Origin: Bacillota bacterium
GTDB taxonomy: Bacteria > Bacillota > Clostridia > Christensenellales > Aristaeellaceae
DNA: 64,000 bases
Reading direction: 5' to 3'
Assembly (NCBI GenBank): GCA_023436585.1
Contig: JAEZIN010000002.1
Coordinates: 186,001 to 250,000 of the forward strand
Below are positions 54,650 to 63,266 of this stretch, piece after piece; the stretch's first letter is position 1, and each line of letters opens with the position of its first letter. A program made the translations under genes and the position numbers. The notes below the pieces were generated by a model. That model did no database searches and was not told the origin of the DNA. It saw nothing but the letters and a program-made list of their open reading frames with translations.

Positions 54650-55507
54650 ATGCCTAACAACCGCAGGTATCCGACAGACAGTGAAGCGAAGAAGCTGATT
54701 GTGGAGATCGGCAAACGCATGTATCAAAAAAACTTCGTGGCCGCCAACGATGGCAACATCAGCTGCAAGGTGGATGACGACATCATCTGGACAACGCCCA
54801 CCGGCGTTTCGAAGGGCTTTATGAGCGAGGATCAGATGGTGAAAATGCGTTTGGATGGCACGGTGCTCTCCCAGGGCGAGCGCGGCCCCTCCAGCGAAGT
54901 CAAGATGCACCTGCGCATATATAATGAAAATCCTGAGGCAATGGGCGTATGCCATGCCCATCCGCCCATCAGCACTTCCTTTGCCATCGCGGGCATCAGC
55001 CTCGATCAGGCGATTTATCCTGAAGCGCTGGTGAACCTGGGCACCGTGCCCTGCGTGCATTATGAGGCCCCCGGTTCGCAAGGCATTCCCGATTCCATCG
55101 CGCCGTATGCGAAGGATTACAACGCGCTATTGCTGGCCAACCATGGCGCAGTGGCCTGGGGCCCATCGCTTCTGGACGCGTGGTACCGTTTGGAATCCAC
55201 CGAACACTACGCCATGGTCATCATGTACACCGGCAATATAATAGGTAAGGCGAATGTGTTAAGCTGTGAACAGGTAAACGAATTGATCGAGATCCGTTCA
55301 AAGCTCGGCATCACCTCCGGCGGCATTCCGCCCTGCTCCGCCCGCCCCACCAATACACAAGACGTAATAGCCGGGCATTCTCCGGCCGGCACCTCGCCGC
55401 TGGTGGACAAAAGCTGCGGCTGTGCAGTGAACCAGCAGCAAAGCGAGATCGATGTGCAGGCCATCACACAGGCCGTGCTCAACCGCCTGAAAAGCCTGAA
55501 CAGGTAA
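54650..55507 (+). CDS. Class II aldolase with C-terminal encapsulation-peptide-like tail
   Basis: The 285-residue protein is a zinc aldolase of the FucA/AraD/adducin family: Glu83 (SSEVKMH), His102 and His104 (CHAHPP) and His165 (LLANHGAV) are the expected catalytic base and zinc ligands. Next to mtnK and mtnA, the expected substrate is 5-deoxyribulose-1-phosphate (or the methylthio analogue), split to DHAP and acetaldehyde (or methylthioacetaldehyde). After residue about 215 there is a linker (CGCAVNQQQ) and an amphipathic helix SEIDVQAITQAVLNRLKSL (265-283), the form of microcompartment encapsulation peptides. The start at 54650 uses AGGTGA upstream; GTG 54641 overlaps that site. Confidence 0.88.
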   Translation: MPNNRRYPTDSEAKKLIVEIGKRMYQKNFVAANDGNISCKVDDDIIWTTPTGVSKGFMSEDQMVKMRLDGTVLSQGERGPSSEVKMHLRIYNENPEAMGVCHAHPPISTSFAIAGISLDQAIYPEALVNLGTVPCVHYEAPGSQGIPDSIAPYAKDYNALLLANHGAVAWGPSLLDAWYRLESTEHYAMVIMYTGNIIGKANVLSCEQVNELIEIRSKLGITSGGIPPCSARPTNTQDVIAGHSPAGTSPLVDKSCGCAVNQQQSEIDVQAITQAVLNRLKSLNR

Positions 55508-55531
55508 ACGAAATCCCGCGGGAGGAAAGCG

Positions 55532-56863
55532 ATGAAAGCAATTGTGCTGGGCGGTGTCGCCGCCGGGATGAGCGCCGCTTCCAAGCTGAAAAGGGAGCGG
55601 CCGGACGCGGAGGTTGCCGTTTACGAACGGGGCAGCTTCCTGTCCTATGGCGCGTGCGGCCTGCCGTATTACATCGGCGGGTTCAACAGCGATGCAGGCA
55701 AGCTGATCGCAAGAACCCGCGAGCAGTACGACAAGATGGGCATAAGCACCCATTTGCGGCATGAGGCTCTTCGTGTGGACCCCGTGAAAAAGCAGGTGGA
55801 AATAAAAAACCACGACACAGGCGAAACCCTTCTGGACAGTTATGATGTGCTGATGATCGCCGTAGGCTGCCAAAGCGTTATGCCCAGGGTGGAAGGCGCG
55901 AATCTCCCCTCCGTGTTTTATGTCAAAACCATGGAGGACGGCCTCCTGTTTGAAAAGATCGCCCGCTTGCAGGGTGTGAACGAGGTGGTGATCGTCGGCG
56001 GCGGATATATCGGCGTGGAAATGGCCGAGGCGATGCTGCATTTAAACAAGAAGGTTACCATCGTCGAAGCGTCAGAAAGGCTGCTTACTCCCTTTGAACC
56101 CGAATTTTCGGAGATAGCCGCCCAGGAACTGGAACGCAAGGGCGTTACACTAAAGCTCAAGGAGCGCGTCACCTCTTTTGCTGAGGAAACGGACTACCGG
56201 GTGGTGCATACCGATCGCGGCCAGTACCGCGCAGATGTTATCCTGGTTGCCATCGGTGTGGTACCGGCAACGGCATTCCTCAAGGATACCGGCATCGATA
56301 TGGCCCGAAACGGCGCGCTGATCGTCGACCGGGAGCAGCGCACCAGCCTTCCGGATGTTTTTTCTGCGGGAGATTGCGCGGTCTGCTATCACCGGGTTGC
56401 GCAGGAGAACTATTTCCTGCCCTTGGGCACCGTGGCCAACAAGTGCGGGCGCATTGCCGGGGCCAACATGGCCGGCGCTCACGAAAAGTTTGAAGGTGCT
56501 TTGGGCACGGCAGCCATCAAGGTGTGCGATCTGGAAATGGCGCGTACAGGGCTTACGGAGGAAGATGCCAAGCGCAAGGGCATTGATTACGATATGAAGC
56601 TTGTGGTGGCCAGCGATCATCCGGCCTACTATCCCAATCCTACGAAGCTTACCATCAAGCTTTTGTACGAAAAGCGGACGCTGCGGCTGCTGGGCGCAAA
56701 CATCGCGGGGGTGAAAAACGCGGTGCTGCGGGGCGACATATTTGCCGCGGCCATCCACGCAGGCATGACCACAGACGATTTGGGGATGGTGGACCTGGCC
56801 TATGCGCCGCCCTTTGCCACCGTGTGGGACGCGGTGAACATTGCCGCCAATGCTGCCAAGTAA
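55532..56863 (+). CDS. CoA-disulfide reductase / NADH oxidase-like flavoprotein
   Basis: The 443-residue pyridine nucleotide-disulfide oxidoreductase has an N-terminal FAD fold (IVLGGVAAGMSAA), single redox Cys42 in SYGACGLPYYIGG as in CoA-disulfide reductases and Nox, a NAD(P)H fold VIVGGGYIGVEMAEA, an FAD GD motif (VFSAGDCA) and a C-terminal dimerisation domain. It may keep CoA reduced or reoxidise NADH in the acetaldehyde pathway. It begins 24 nt after the aldolase with GGGAGGAAAG as RBS. Confidence 0.9.
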   Translation: MKAIVLGGVAAGMSAASKLKRERPDAEVAVYERGSFLSYGACGLPYYIGGFNSDAGKLIARTREQYDKMGISTHLRHEALRVDPVKKQVEIKNHDTGETLLDSYDVLMIAVGCQSVMPRVEGANLPSVFYVKTMEDGLLFEKIARLQGVNEVVIVGGGYIGVEMAEAMLHLNKKVTIVEASERLLTPFEPEFSEIAAQELERKGVTLKLKERVTSFAEETDYRVVHTDRGQYRADVILVAIGVVPATAFLKDTGIDMARNGALIVDREQRTSLPDVFSAGDCAVCYHRVAQENYFLPLGTVANKCGRIAGANMAGAHEKFEGALGTAAIKVCDLEMARTGLTEEDAKRKGIDYDMKLVVASDHPAYYPNPTKLTIKLLYEKRTLRLLGANIAGVKNAVLRGDIFAAAIHAGMTTDDLGMVDLAYAPPFATVWDAVNIAANAAK

Positions 56864-56915
56864 ATCCTTATAGCACGGGATGACCGCAAAATTTTCAGCG
56901 AATCGAGGTGACTCC

Positions 56916-57710
56916 ATGAGCAAGCTGACCAACTTATCCCAGGCGATAAGCACAATCCCCGACGGGGCGCTGTTGGGCCTTGGCGGAAATGCACTGAACC
57001 GGGCGCCGATGGCAGCGGTCATGGAGCTTGCCCGGCAGAAGAAGCGCGGCCTTCGGCTTGTAAAAACCGCAGGGGGCATGGATGTCGACCTGCTTTGCCT
57101 CGCAGGCTGCGCGAAAAGTGTGGATGCCGGCTTTATCAGCTTTGAGACAGAGTATTCCCTTTGCCAGCACTACCGTAAAGCCGTGCAGGAAGGCACGGTC
57201 AAGGCCAACGAGCACGCCTGCTATACGGTGATCTGCGCGCTTAGGGCCGCCAGCTACGGCATACCTTTCATGCCGGTGCGCGGGCTGCAAATCAGCGACC
57301 TTGTCGCGGCAAACGATTATTTCGCGCAAGTGGCCGATCCCTTTACCGGCGAAACATTAAACGCCGTGAGGGCCATCCGGCCGGATGTGAGCATCGTGCA
57401 CGCTCAAATCGCCGACGCCCTGGGCAATGCCCTCATCGAAGGTCCGAAGTATGAGGATGTGCTCCTGTCCCGTGCCTCGAAAACAGTTATCGTAACTGCC
57501 GAGCGCATCGTGGCGGAGGATTACTTTGTACAGTCGGGCACAAAGGCAAACATCCCGCATTTTCTGGTGAGCGCTGTTGCGCACGTGCCGCGTGGCGCAG
57601 CGCCAGGTGCATGCCATGGCGGTTACAGCGTAAGGGGCGAGGACATCCGTTCCTACCTGAACCTGCAAGATGCCGGGGAACTTGATGCCTTTATGCAAAG
57701 GAGGCTGTGA
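56916..57710 (+). CDS. CoA-transferase-like alpha subunit (GctA/IpdA type)
   Basis: The 264-residue class I CoA-transferase alpha-like protein has the N-terminal GALLGLGGNALNRAPMAAV (oxyanion-loop region) and the family segments GFISFETEYSLCQHYRKAV, SYGIPFMPVRG and VSIVHAQIADALGNA. It forms a heterodimer with the next gene. ATG 56916 has AGGTGA 6 nt upstream, so the 12 codons before it are excluded. Its role in deoxysugar salvage is unclear: it may move CoA from acetyl-CoA (or methylthioacetyl-CoA) or be a hydrolase-like relative. Confidence 0.85.
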   Translation: MSKLTNLSQAISTIPDGALLGLGGNALNRAPMAAVMELARQKKRGLRLVKTAGGMDVDLLCLAGCAKSVDAGFISFETEYSLCQHYRKAVQEGTVKANEHACYTVICALRAASYGIPFMPVRGLQISDLVAANDYFAQVADPFTGETLNAVRAIRPDVSIVHAQIADALGNALIEGPKYEDVLLSRASKTVIVTAERIVAEDYFVQSGTKANIPHFLVSAVAHVPRGAAPGACHGGYSVRGEDIRSYLNLQDAGELDAFMQRRL

Positions 57711-57711
57711 C

Positions 57712-58428
57712 TTGACAAGACCCTGTGACATTATGACGGTCAGCATGGCACGCCTTATACGTGATGGGGAGACGGTTTTCCACGGTGTCAGCTCCCATAT
57801 GCCCTTAATCGCTGTACTGCTGGCCAAGGCAACCCACGCCAAAAACGCGGTGCACCTGAACATTCCCGGCGGTGTAGACCCGTATGTCCCCCGCTTGCAA
57901 AGCTTTACCAGCGCCGGAAATGATTTGTGGGAGCCGGCGTGCGCGGAATTTCCCCTGCAGGAAGTTTTCGACCTGAGCATGCGGGGCGGGCTGGACGTGG
58001 CGTTTTTAAGCGGCATTCAATTCGATCATCGCGGCGGTGTCAACGCCTCGGTGATTGGGGATTACAAAAAGCCCAAGGTCCGCCTGCCGGGCGGTGCAGG
58101 TAGCGCAGTGCTCATTCCCACCGCCAAGCGCGCCATCATCTGGCGCACCAAGCATGACAAGCGAACCTTCACAGAAAAGCTTGATTTTGTGACAGCCCGC
58201 GGCAATGTCAGCGACATCGTGACCCCGCTTTGCATCTTTACCATGTATGGCGGCGAGCTGCTGCTAAAAAGTGTTCACCCAACCTCCAGCATAGAAGAGG
58301 TTGCAGAAAATACAGCATTCCCCATCCGGTACATCACGCTTGCTACCACGCAGCCCCCAACCGAAGAGGAGCTGCGAAAGCTGAAAGAAATTGACCCACA
58401 TGACCTGAGAAACCTGGAGTTCAGATAG
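57712..58428 (+). CDS. CoA-transferase-like beta subunit (GctB/IpdB type), catalytic Glu not found
   Basis: The 238-residue partner of the alpha subunit has family segments VFHGVSSHMPLIAVLLA, FLSGIQFDHRGGVNASVIGDY and LLLKSVHPTSSIEEVAENTAF. In glutaconate CoA-transferase beta the catalytic Glu sits in a VESG motif after the first helix; here the matching site reads LNIPGG (49-54), with no Glu. That is how I remember IpdAB-like hydrolases differ from true transferases. Start is TTG 57712, 1 nt after the alpha stop, with AAGGAGG 7 nt upstream. Confidence 0.83.
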   Translation: MTRPCDIMTVSMARLIRDGETVFHGVSSHMPLIAVLLAKATHAKNAVHLNIPGGVDPYVPRLQSFTSAGNDLWEPACAEFPLQEVFDLSMRGGLDVAFLSGIQFDHRGGVNASVIGDYKKPKVRLPGGAGSAVLIPTAKRAIIWRTKHDKRTFTEKLDFVTARGNVSDIVTPLCIFTMYGGELLLKSVHPTSSIEEVAENTAFPIRYITLATTQPPTEEELRKLKEIDPHDLRNLEFR

Positions 58429-58453
58429 ATGCAAAGGCCCAAGCTGATAGTTG

Positions 58454-58465
58454 AAACGATCGTTT
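58454..58465. promoter_or_regulatory. Perfect palindrome and possible internal promoter before mtnK
   Basis: AAACGATCGTTT is a perfect 12-bp CG-centred palindrome, the form of LacI-family operators. It overlaps a TTGAAA (58451-58456) that could be a -35 box, with TTATAA 18 nt later. It lies in the only sizeable gap (65 nt) of the operon, so mtnK onward may have a second control point. Confidence 0.45.
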
Positions 58466-58493
58466 TTCTATTATTTATAAAAGGAAGGAAGTA

Positions 58494-59708
58494 ATGACCA
58501 TGTCCCGCTTTGACACCTATTTCCTGATGAAAACGCCGGACGTGCTGGAATACACGAAGGAAAAGGGCTATATGCCCGTGGATGCGAACCTTGACGCCAA
58601 GGAAATCGGCGACGGAAACCTGAATTACGTTTACCGTGTAGTCGATACCAACACCGGAAAAAGTGTAATCGTGAAGCAGGCGGGCGTGTCTTTGCGCATC
58701 TCTGCGGAGATGAAGGTTTCCACCGACCGCAACCGTATCGAGAGTGAAATTCTGCAAATCCAAGGAAAGTACGCGCCGGGCCTGGTACCCAAGATTTTTG
58801 GATACGACACCGTGATGAGCGCCTGCGTGATGGAGGACCTGTCCGACCATGCCCTCATGCGCTATGCGCTGATGCGGCATGAAACCTTTCCGCGCTTTGC
58901 GGAGGATATCTCCACCTACATGGTCAACACCCTTTTAAAAACCACCGACGTAGCCATGGAGCACAAGGCCAAGAAGGAAATGGTCAAGCGCTTCATCAAC
59001 CCCGAGCTGTGCGAAATCACCGAGGATTTGGTTTGCACCGAGCCGTACAACGACTGCAACCACCGCAACCTTGTGTTCCCAAAGAACGCCGAATTTGTGA
59101 AGCATGAGCTCTATGAGGATGAAAAGCTTCATCTGGAAATCGCCAAGATCAAGTTTGATTTCATGAACAATGCCCAGGCGCTGATCCATGGCGACCTGCA
59201 TACCGGTTCCATCTTCGTAAAGCAGGACAGCACCCGGGTGTTTGACCCCGAGTTCGCTTTCTACGGCCCCATGGGCTATGATATCGGCAATGTGGTTGCC
59301 AACCTGATTTTCGCCTATGACAACGGCGTGGCCGCAGGCGAAACCGCCTTCTGTGATTGGACGCTTCAAGCCATCGAAGAAAGTCTGGACCTGTTCCGCG
59401 AAAAGTTCCTAAAGACCTTCGATGAATGCGCCACCGACCGCATGGCCAAAACACCGGGCTTTAAGGCGTGGTACCTTTCCACCATCATGGCCGATACAGC
59501 GGCCTACGCCGGCACCGAGCTCATCCGCCGCACGGTGGGTATGGCCCAGGTGAAGGACGTCACCACCATCGCCGACCCCGACAAGCGTGCCTACGCGGAG
59601 CGGCTGAACATCCTGTGCGCGAAGGATTACATTATGAACCGCACAGCCTTCCAAAAGGGCGGAGATTTCGTTGCGGCCGTGAAGAAGGCTTCCAAGAAGG
59701 CCCGGTAA
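58494..59708 (+). CDS. mtnK: S-methyl-5-thioribose / 5-deoxyribose kinase
   Basis: The 404-residue protein has the APH-like kinase fold of MtnK: ATP-loop GDGNLNYVYRV, catalytic loop HGDLHTGS (Asp234) and metal-binding DPEFAFYGPMGYD (Asp251). MtnK phosphorylates the C1 hydroxyl of 5-methylthioribose; the same enzyme family acts on 5-deoxyribose in the DHAP shunt. Start ATG 58494 with AAGGAAGGAAG; ATG 58500 is also possible. Confidence 0.93.
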   Translation: MTMSRFDTYFLMKTPDVLEYTKEKGYMPVDANLDAKEIGDGNLNYVYRVVDTNTGKSVIVKQAGVSLRISAEMKVSTDRNRIESEILQIQGKYAPGLVPKIFGYDTVMSACVMEDLSDHALMRYALMRHETFPRFAEDISTYMVNTLLKTTDVAMEHKAKKEMVKRFINPELCEITEDLVCTEPYNDCNHRNLVFPKNAEFVKHELYEDEKLHLEIAKIKFDFMNNAQALIHGDLHTGSIFVKQDSTRVFDPEFAFYGPMGYDIGNVVANLIFAYDNGVAAGETAFCDWTLQAIEESLDLFREKFLKTFDECATDRMAKTPGFKAWYLSTIMADTAAYAGTELIRRTVGMAQVKDVTTIADPDKRAYAERLNILCAKDYIMNRTAFQKGGDFVAAVKKASKKAR

Positions 59709-59762
59709 CATACGCAAACGGTCTGCGGCCACAAGAAAATAATACAGGCAAGGTGATTGACG

Positions 59763-60851
59763 ATGTCCGAGAAAAACATTATGAGCTATGAAACCGTGGC
59801 GCTGGACGATAGCAAAAGCGCGCTGGTCATTATCGACCAGACCAAGCTGCCTTATGAGGTTGAAATTCTGAACCTCACCGAGCAGAAGGATATCTGGAAC
59901 GCCATTTATTTATTGCAGGTGCGCGGTGCCCCCGCCATCGGCGTTGCAGCTGGTTTTGGCGTATACCTGGCCGCCAAACAGATTCAGGCAAGCAATTATG
60001 CGGATTTCTACAAGCAGTTCAAAGCTGCCAAGGAATACCTCGATTCTGCCCGTCCCACGGCTGTCAACCTCTCCTGGGCACTGAACCGCATGGAGCAGGT
60101 GGTTCTTAACAATCAAGACAAGTCCGTTGCAGAGCTCAAGGAGCTTTTGCACAAGGAATGCGTTGCCATCAAGGAAGAGGATGTGTGGATGTGCCGCCAA
60201 ATAGGCGAGTACGGCCTGAGCCTGATTCAGGATGGCTATGGCATCCTCACACACTGCAACGCCGGCCAATTAGCCACCTCCAAGTACGGCACGGCGCTGG
60301 CGCCCATCCACCTGGGCCGGGAACGCGGCATGAACTTTAAGGTCTTTACAGATGAGACCCGCCCGCTTTTGCAAGGCGCGCGCCTTTCGTCCTTCGAGCT
60401 TCAGGCCGATGGCGTGGATACTACCGTGATCTGCGACAATATGGCTTCCCAGGTCATGAAAAACGGCTGGGTACAGGCCATCTTCGTCGGATGTGACCGT
60501 GTGGCTGCCAATGGCGATGCCTGCAACAAGATCGGCACCTCCGGCGTGGCGATTCTGGCCAAGTACTATGGCATCCCCTTCTATGTCTGCGGGCCGACTT
60601 CCACCATCGATATGAGCATCGAGAAGGGTGAAGACATTACCATCGAACAGCGCCCTGCCGAGGAAGTCACCGAGATGTGGTACAAAAAGCGCATGGCCCC
60701 CGAAGGCGTGAAAGTATACAACCCCGCCTTCGACTTTGCGGATAATGAGCTGATCACCGCCATCATCACCGAGTATGGCATCGCAAGGCCCCCGTACACC
60801 GAAAGCCTGAAGGAAATCTTCCGCAAAAAGCAGGAAGATCAAAAAAAGTAA
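59763..60851 (+). CDS. mtnA: S-methyl-5-thioribose-1-phosphate / 5-deoxyribose-1-phosphate isomerase
   Basis: The 362-residue protein carries the MtnA signatures: RGAPAIG (54-60), catalytic Cys165 in [10 protein letters not shown] and Asp245 in [10 protein letters not shown], with NKIGT. It converts the aldose-1-phosphate into the ketose-1-phosphate used by the aldolase. ATG 59763 has AAGGTG 7 nt upstream; an in-frame TTG at 59757 is rejected. The next enzymes of the classical methionine salvage pathway (MtnB-MtnX) are absent, which points to the aldolase route. Confidence 0.94.
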   Translation: MSEKNIMSYETVALDDSKSALVIIDQTKLPYEVEILNLTEQKDIWNAIYLLQVRGAPAIGVAAGFGVYLAAKQIQASNYADFYKQFKAAKEYLDSARPTAVNLSWALNRMEQVVLNNQDKSVAELKELLHKECVAIKEEDVWMCRQIGEYGLSLIQDGYGILTHCNAGQLATSKYGTALAPIHLGRERGMNFKVFTDETRPLLQGARLSSFELQADGVDTTVICDNMASQVMKNGWVQAIFVGCDRVAANGDACNKIGTSGVAILAKYYGIPFYVCGPTSTIDMSIEKGEDITIEQRPAEEVTEMWYKKRMAPEGVKVYNPAFDFADNELITAIITEYGIARPPYTESLKEIFRKKQEDQKK

Positions 60852-60852
60852 T

Positions 60853-61809
60853 ATGAACGAGACAGAGCTGAGTGGAATAGTGCTCCGCATCGTGCTGACG
60901 GAGCTGGCAAAAGCAGGCGAGCGGTTCGTACCAGTGTCATCCTCCAACCGCCATGTGCATTTGAGCCAGGCGGATGTGGAGCGGCTGTTCGGCCCCGGCT
61001 ATCAGCTGACCAAAATGCGCGATCTTGTGCAGCCCGGCCAGTATGCCTGCAACGAAAGCGTAACCATGGAATGCGCAAAGGGTTCCATTTCGCTTCGCGT
61101 GGTGGGACCTGCGCGTAAGGAAACGCAAATTGAGCTTGGCATAAGCGATTGCTTCAAGCTTGGGGTAAAGCCAGTGCTGCGCATGTCCGGCGAAACGGCG
61201 GGCACGCCTGGTTGCGTCCTCTCAAATGGCAGCAGGCGTATTACCATTGACCGCGGCGTCATTGTTGCGGCGCGCCATCTGCACATGTCCCCTTTGGAAG
61301 CAGCGGGATACGGGCTGAAGGATGGCGACGTGGTGGCCCTTCAAGTCGAAGGGGAGCGCGCCGCAGTGCTTGAAAACCTTGTGGTTCGCAGCGGGGAAGC
61401 ACATAGCCTGGAAGCGCATATTGACAAGGATGAGGCCAATGCCTGCGGCCTTGCGGATGGAGCGCTATGCAGAATCCTGTGTGCGCCTCGAAACGTGACA
61501 CCAAAACAATCCCCCCTTGCCCCCCAAGCCGCCAACCCCATGATACAGACGTATATCCCCAAGGCCTCACCGCCAGCTGCACAGCCGGCTCCAGCCATTC
61601 ACACCTATGTGCCGACAAAGCCAACTGAAATCAAGACCACCATGTTGGATTTATCTTTGGAGCCCCGCCGCTTCATCTCCGAAGAGGATGTTTTGACCGC
61701 CGCCCGTGCAGGGCACAAGCTCATCCGCCACGGGAAGGATGCGATCATCACCCCGCTGGCGCGGGATGCGGCATCCGCCAAGGGAATTGAATTGATCGAA
61801 CTTTCGTAA
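60853..61809 (+). CDS. pduL: PduL-type phosphotransacylase with extra C-terminal module
   Basis: The 318-residue microcompartment phosphotransacylase converts acyl-CoA to acyl-phosphate and recycles CoA. Zinc ligands: His34/His36 (SNRHVHLS), Glu94, His142/His144 (RHLHMSP), His189 (LEAHIDKDEAN). The N terminus NETELSGIVLRIVLTELAK is an encapsulation-peptide-like helix. Typical PduL is about 210 residues; here about 105 more follow: a Pro/Ala linker with repeats IQTYIPK and IHTYVPT, then RRFISEEDVLTAARAG...AIITPLARDAA, a short motif I associate with other microcompartment proteins. It starts 1 nt after mtnA. Confidence 0.9.
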   Translation: MNETELSGIVLRIVLTELAKAGERFVPVSSSNRHVHLSQADVERLFGPGYQLTKMRDLVQPGQYACNESVTMECAKGSISLRVVGPARKETQIELGISDCFKLGVKPVLRMSGETAGTPGCVLSNGSRRITIDRGVIVAARHLHMSPLEAAGYGLKDGDVVALQVEGERAAVLENLVVRSGEAHSLEAHIDKDEANACGLADGALCRILCAPRNVTPKQSPLAPQAANPMIQTYIPKASPPAAQPAPAIHTYVPTKPTEIKTTMLDLSLEPRRFISEEDVLTAARAGHKLIRHGKDAIITPLARDAASAKGIELIELS

Positions 61810-61822
61810 GGAGCCTGATTGT

Positions 61823-63256
61823 ATGGCATTGACTGAAAAAGAAATCCGGCAGATTACAGACGAAATCGTGCGCAGCCTCACCGGTGCGCTGAAAACGTCC
61901 TCGCCGGCCCCCGCGCCCGCTGTGCAGGATGGCTGCACTGGCCGGTGGCTTTGTGATACCGCCGAAGAAGCTGTTTTAAATGCGAAGCGCGCCCAGGAAA
62001 AATTGGCGGATTTGACGCTGGAAAAACGCGGCGAACTCATCGAGGCCATGCGCAAGGCAGCCATCGAAAACGCGGAATACCTTGCCAAACTGGCCAATGA
62101 GGAAACGGGTTATGGCCATGTGGCGGATAAAATTCAAAAAAACCTGCTTGTCGCACGCCGCACGCCGGGCATTGAGGATCTGACCACCTACTGCAAAACC
62201 GGCGACAACGGCATGATGCTCATCGAGCAGGCGCCCTTTGGTGTCATCGGCTCCATTACGCCCTCCACCAACCCCACTTCCACGGTCATTAACAATTCCA
62301 TCAGTATGATTGCCGCAGGCAATTCAGTCGTATTTAATCCGCATCCCGCGGCCAAGCGCGCCTCCCAGGAGGCGATGCGCATCCTGGTGGAAGCCATCAT
62401 AAAAGCTGGCGGGCCGGCAACACTCATCACCACAGTGAAAGAGCCGACGCTGGAAAGCGGGCAGACGATTATGACCCATCCCGACATCGCCATGCTCTCC
62501 ATCACGGGCGGTGAGGCGGTAGTAGCCGTCGCCATGAAGACCGGCAAAAAGGTCATCGCTGCCGGCCCAGGCAATCCGCCGGTAATTGTGGATGATACTG
62601 CCGACATCGAAAAGGCCGGCAAGGACATTGTGGATGGCTCCAGCTTTGACAACAATGTGCTGTGCATCGCGGAAAAGGAAGTCTTCGTATTTGGTAACGT
62701 GGCTGACCGCCTGATGGCCGCCATGGAGAGAAACGGTGCGTACCGTATATCCGGCGCGGACATCGACAAGATCGTCAAGACCGTATTGATTCCCAAGGAC
62801 GGGAAGCACGTAATCAACCGCAAGTATGTCGGCCGCGACGCGGCGGTGATTTTGCGGGATTCCGGCGTGAGCTTTACAGGCAATCCGCGGCTTGTGATTG
62901 CCGAAGTCGACAAGAACCATCCCTTTGTGATGACGGAGATGCTTATGCCGGTACTGGCTATCGTGCGCGTTAACAACATTGACGAAGCAGTGGAAGAAGC
63001 CTTCCGCGCCGAGCAGGGCTGCAAGCATTCCGCCATGATCCATTCCACCAACGTGCACAATATGTCCAAGGCCGCCCGCAAGATGAACACCACCATTTTT
63101 GTGAAGAATGGCCCGAGCTATTCCGGCCTGGGCTTTGGCGGCGAGGGCTACACCACCATGACCATCGCCACACCCACGGGCGAGGGCGTTACCAGCGCCA
63201 GAACCTTCACACGCCTTCGCCGCTGCGTGCTCTACGGGGATTTCCGCATTAGCTAA
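61823..63256 (+). CDS. CoA-acylating aldehyde dehydrogenase (PduP/EutE-like) with encapsulation peptide
   Basis: The 477-residue enzyme oxidises an aldehyde to acyl-CoA with NAD+. Catalytic Cys281 lies in NNVLCIAEKE; PFGVIGSITPSTNPTST and GPGNPPVIVDD are family landmarks. The first 20 residues (TEKEIRQITDEIVRSLTGAL) form an amphipathic helix, followed by a Ser/Pro/Ala linker (TSSPAPAPA), the classic N-terminal microcompartment targeting layout. In this operon it should take acetaldehyde (or methylthioacetaldehyde) made by the aldolase. Confidence 0.94.
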   Translation: MALTEKEIRQITDEIVRSLTGALKTSSPAPAPAVQDGCTGRWLCDTAEEAVLNAKRAQEKLADLTLEKRGELIEAMRKAAIENAEYLAKLANEETGYGHVADKIQKNLLVARRTPGIEDLTTYCKTGDNGMMLIEQAPFGVIGSITPSTNPTSTVINNSISMIAAGNSVVFNPHPAAKRASQEAMRILVEAIIKAGGPATLITTVKEPTLESGQTIMTHPDIAMLSITGGEAVVAVAMKTGKKVIAAGPGNPPVIVDDTADIEKAGKDIVDGSSFDNNVLCIAEKEVFVFGNVADRLMAAMERNGAYRISGADIDKIVKTVLIPKDGKHVINRKYVGRDAAVILRDSGVSFTGNPRLVIAEVDKNHPFVMTEMLMPVLAIVRVNNIDEAVEEAFRAEQGCKHSAMIHSTNVHNMSKAARKMNTTIFVKNGPSYSGLGFGGEGYTTMTIATPTGEGVTSARTFTRLRRCVLYGDFRIS

Positions 63257-63266
63257 GGAGGCTGTT

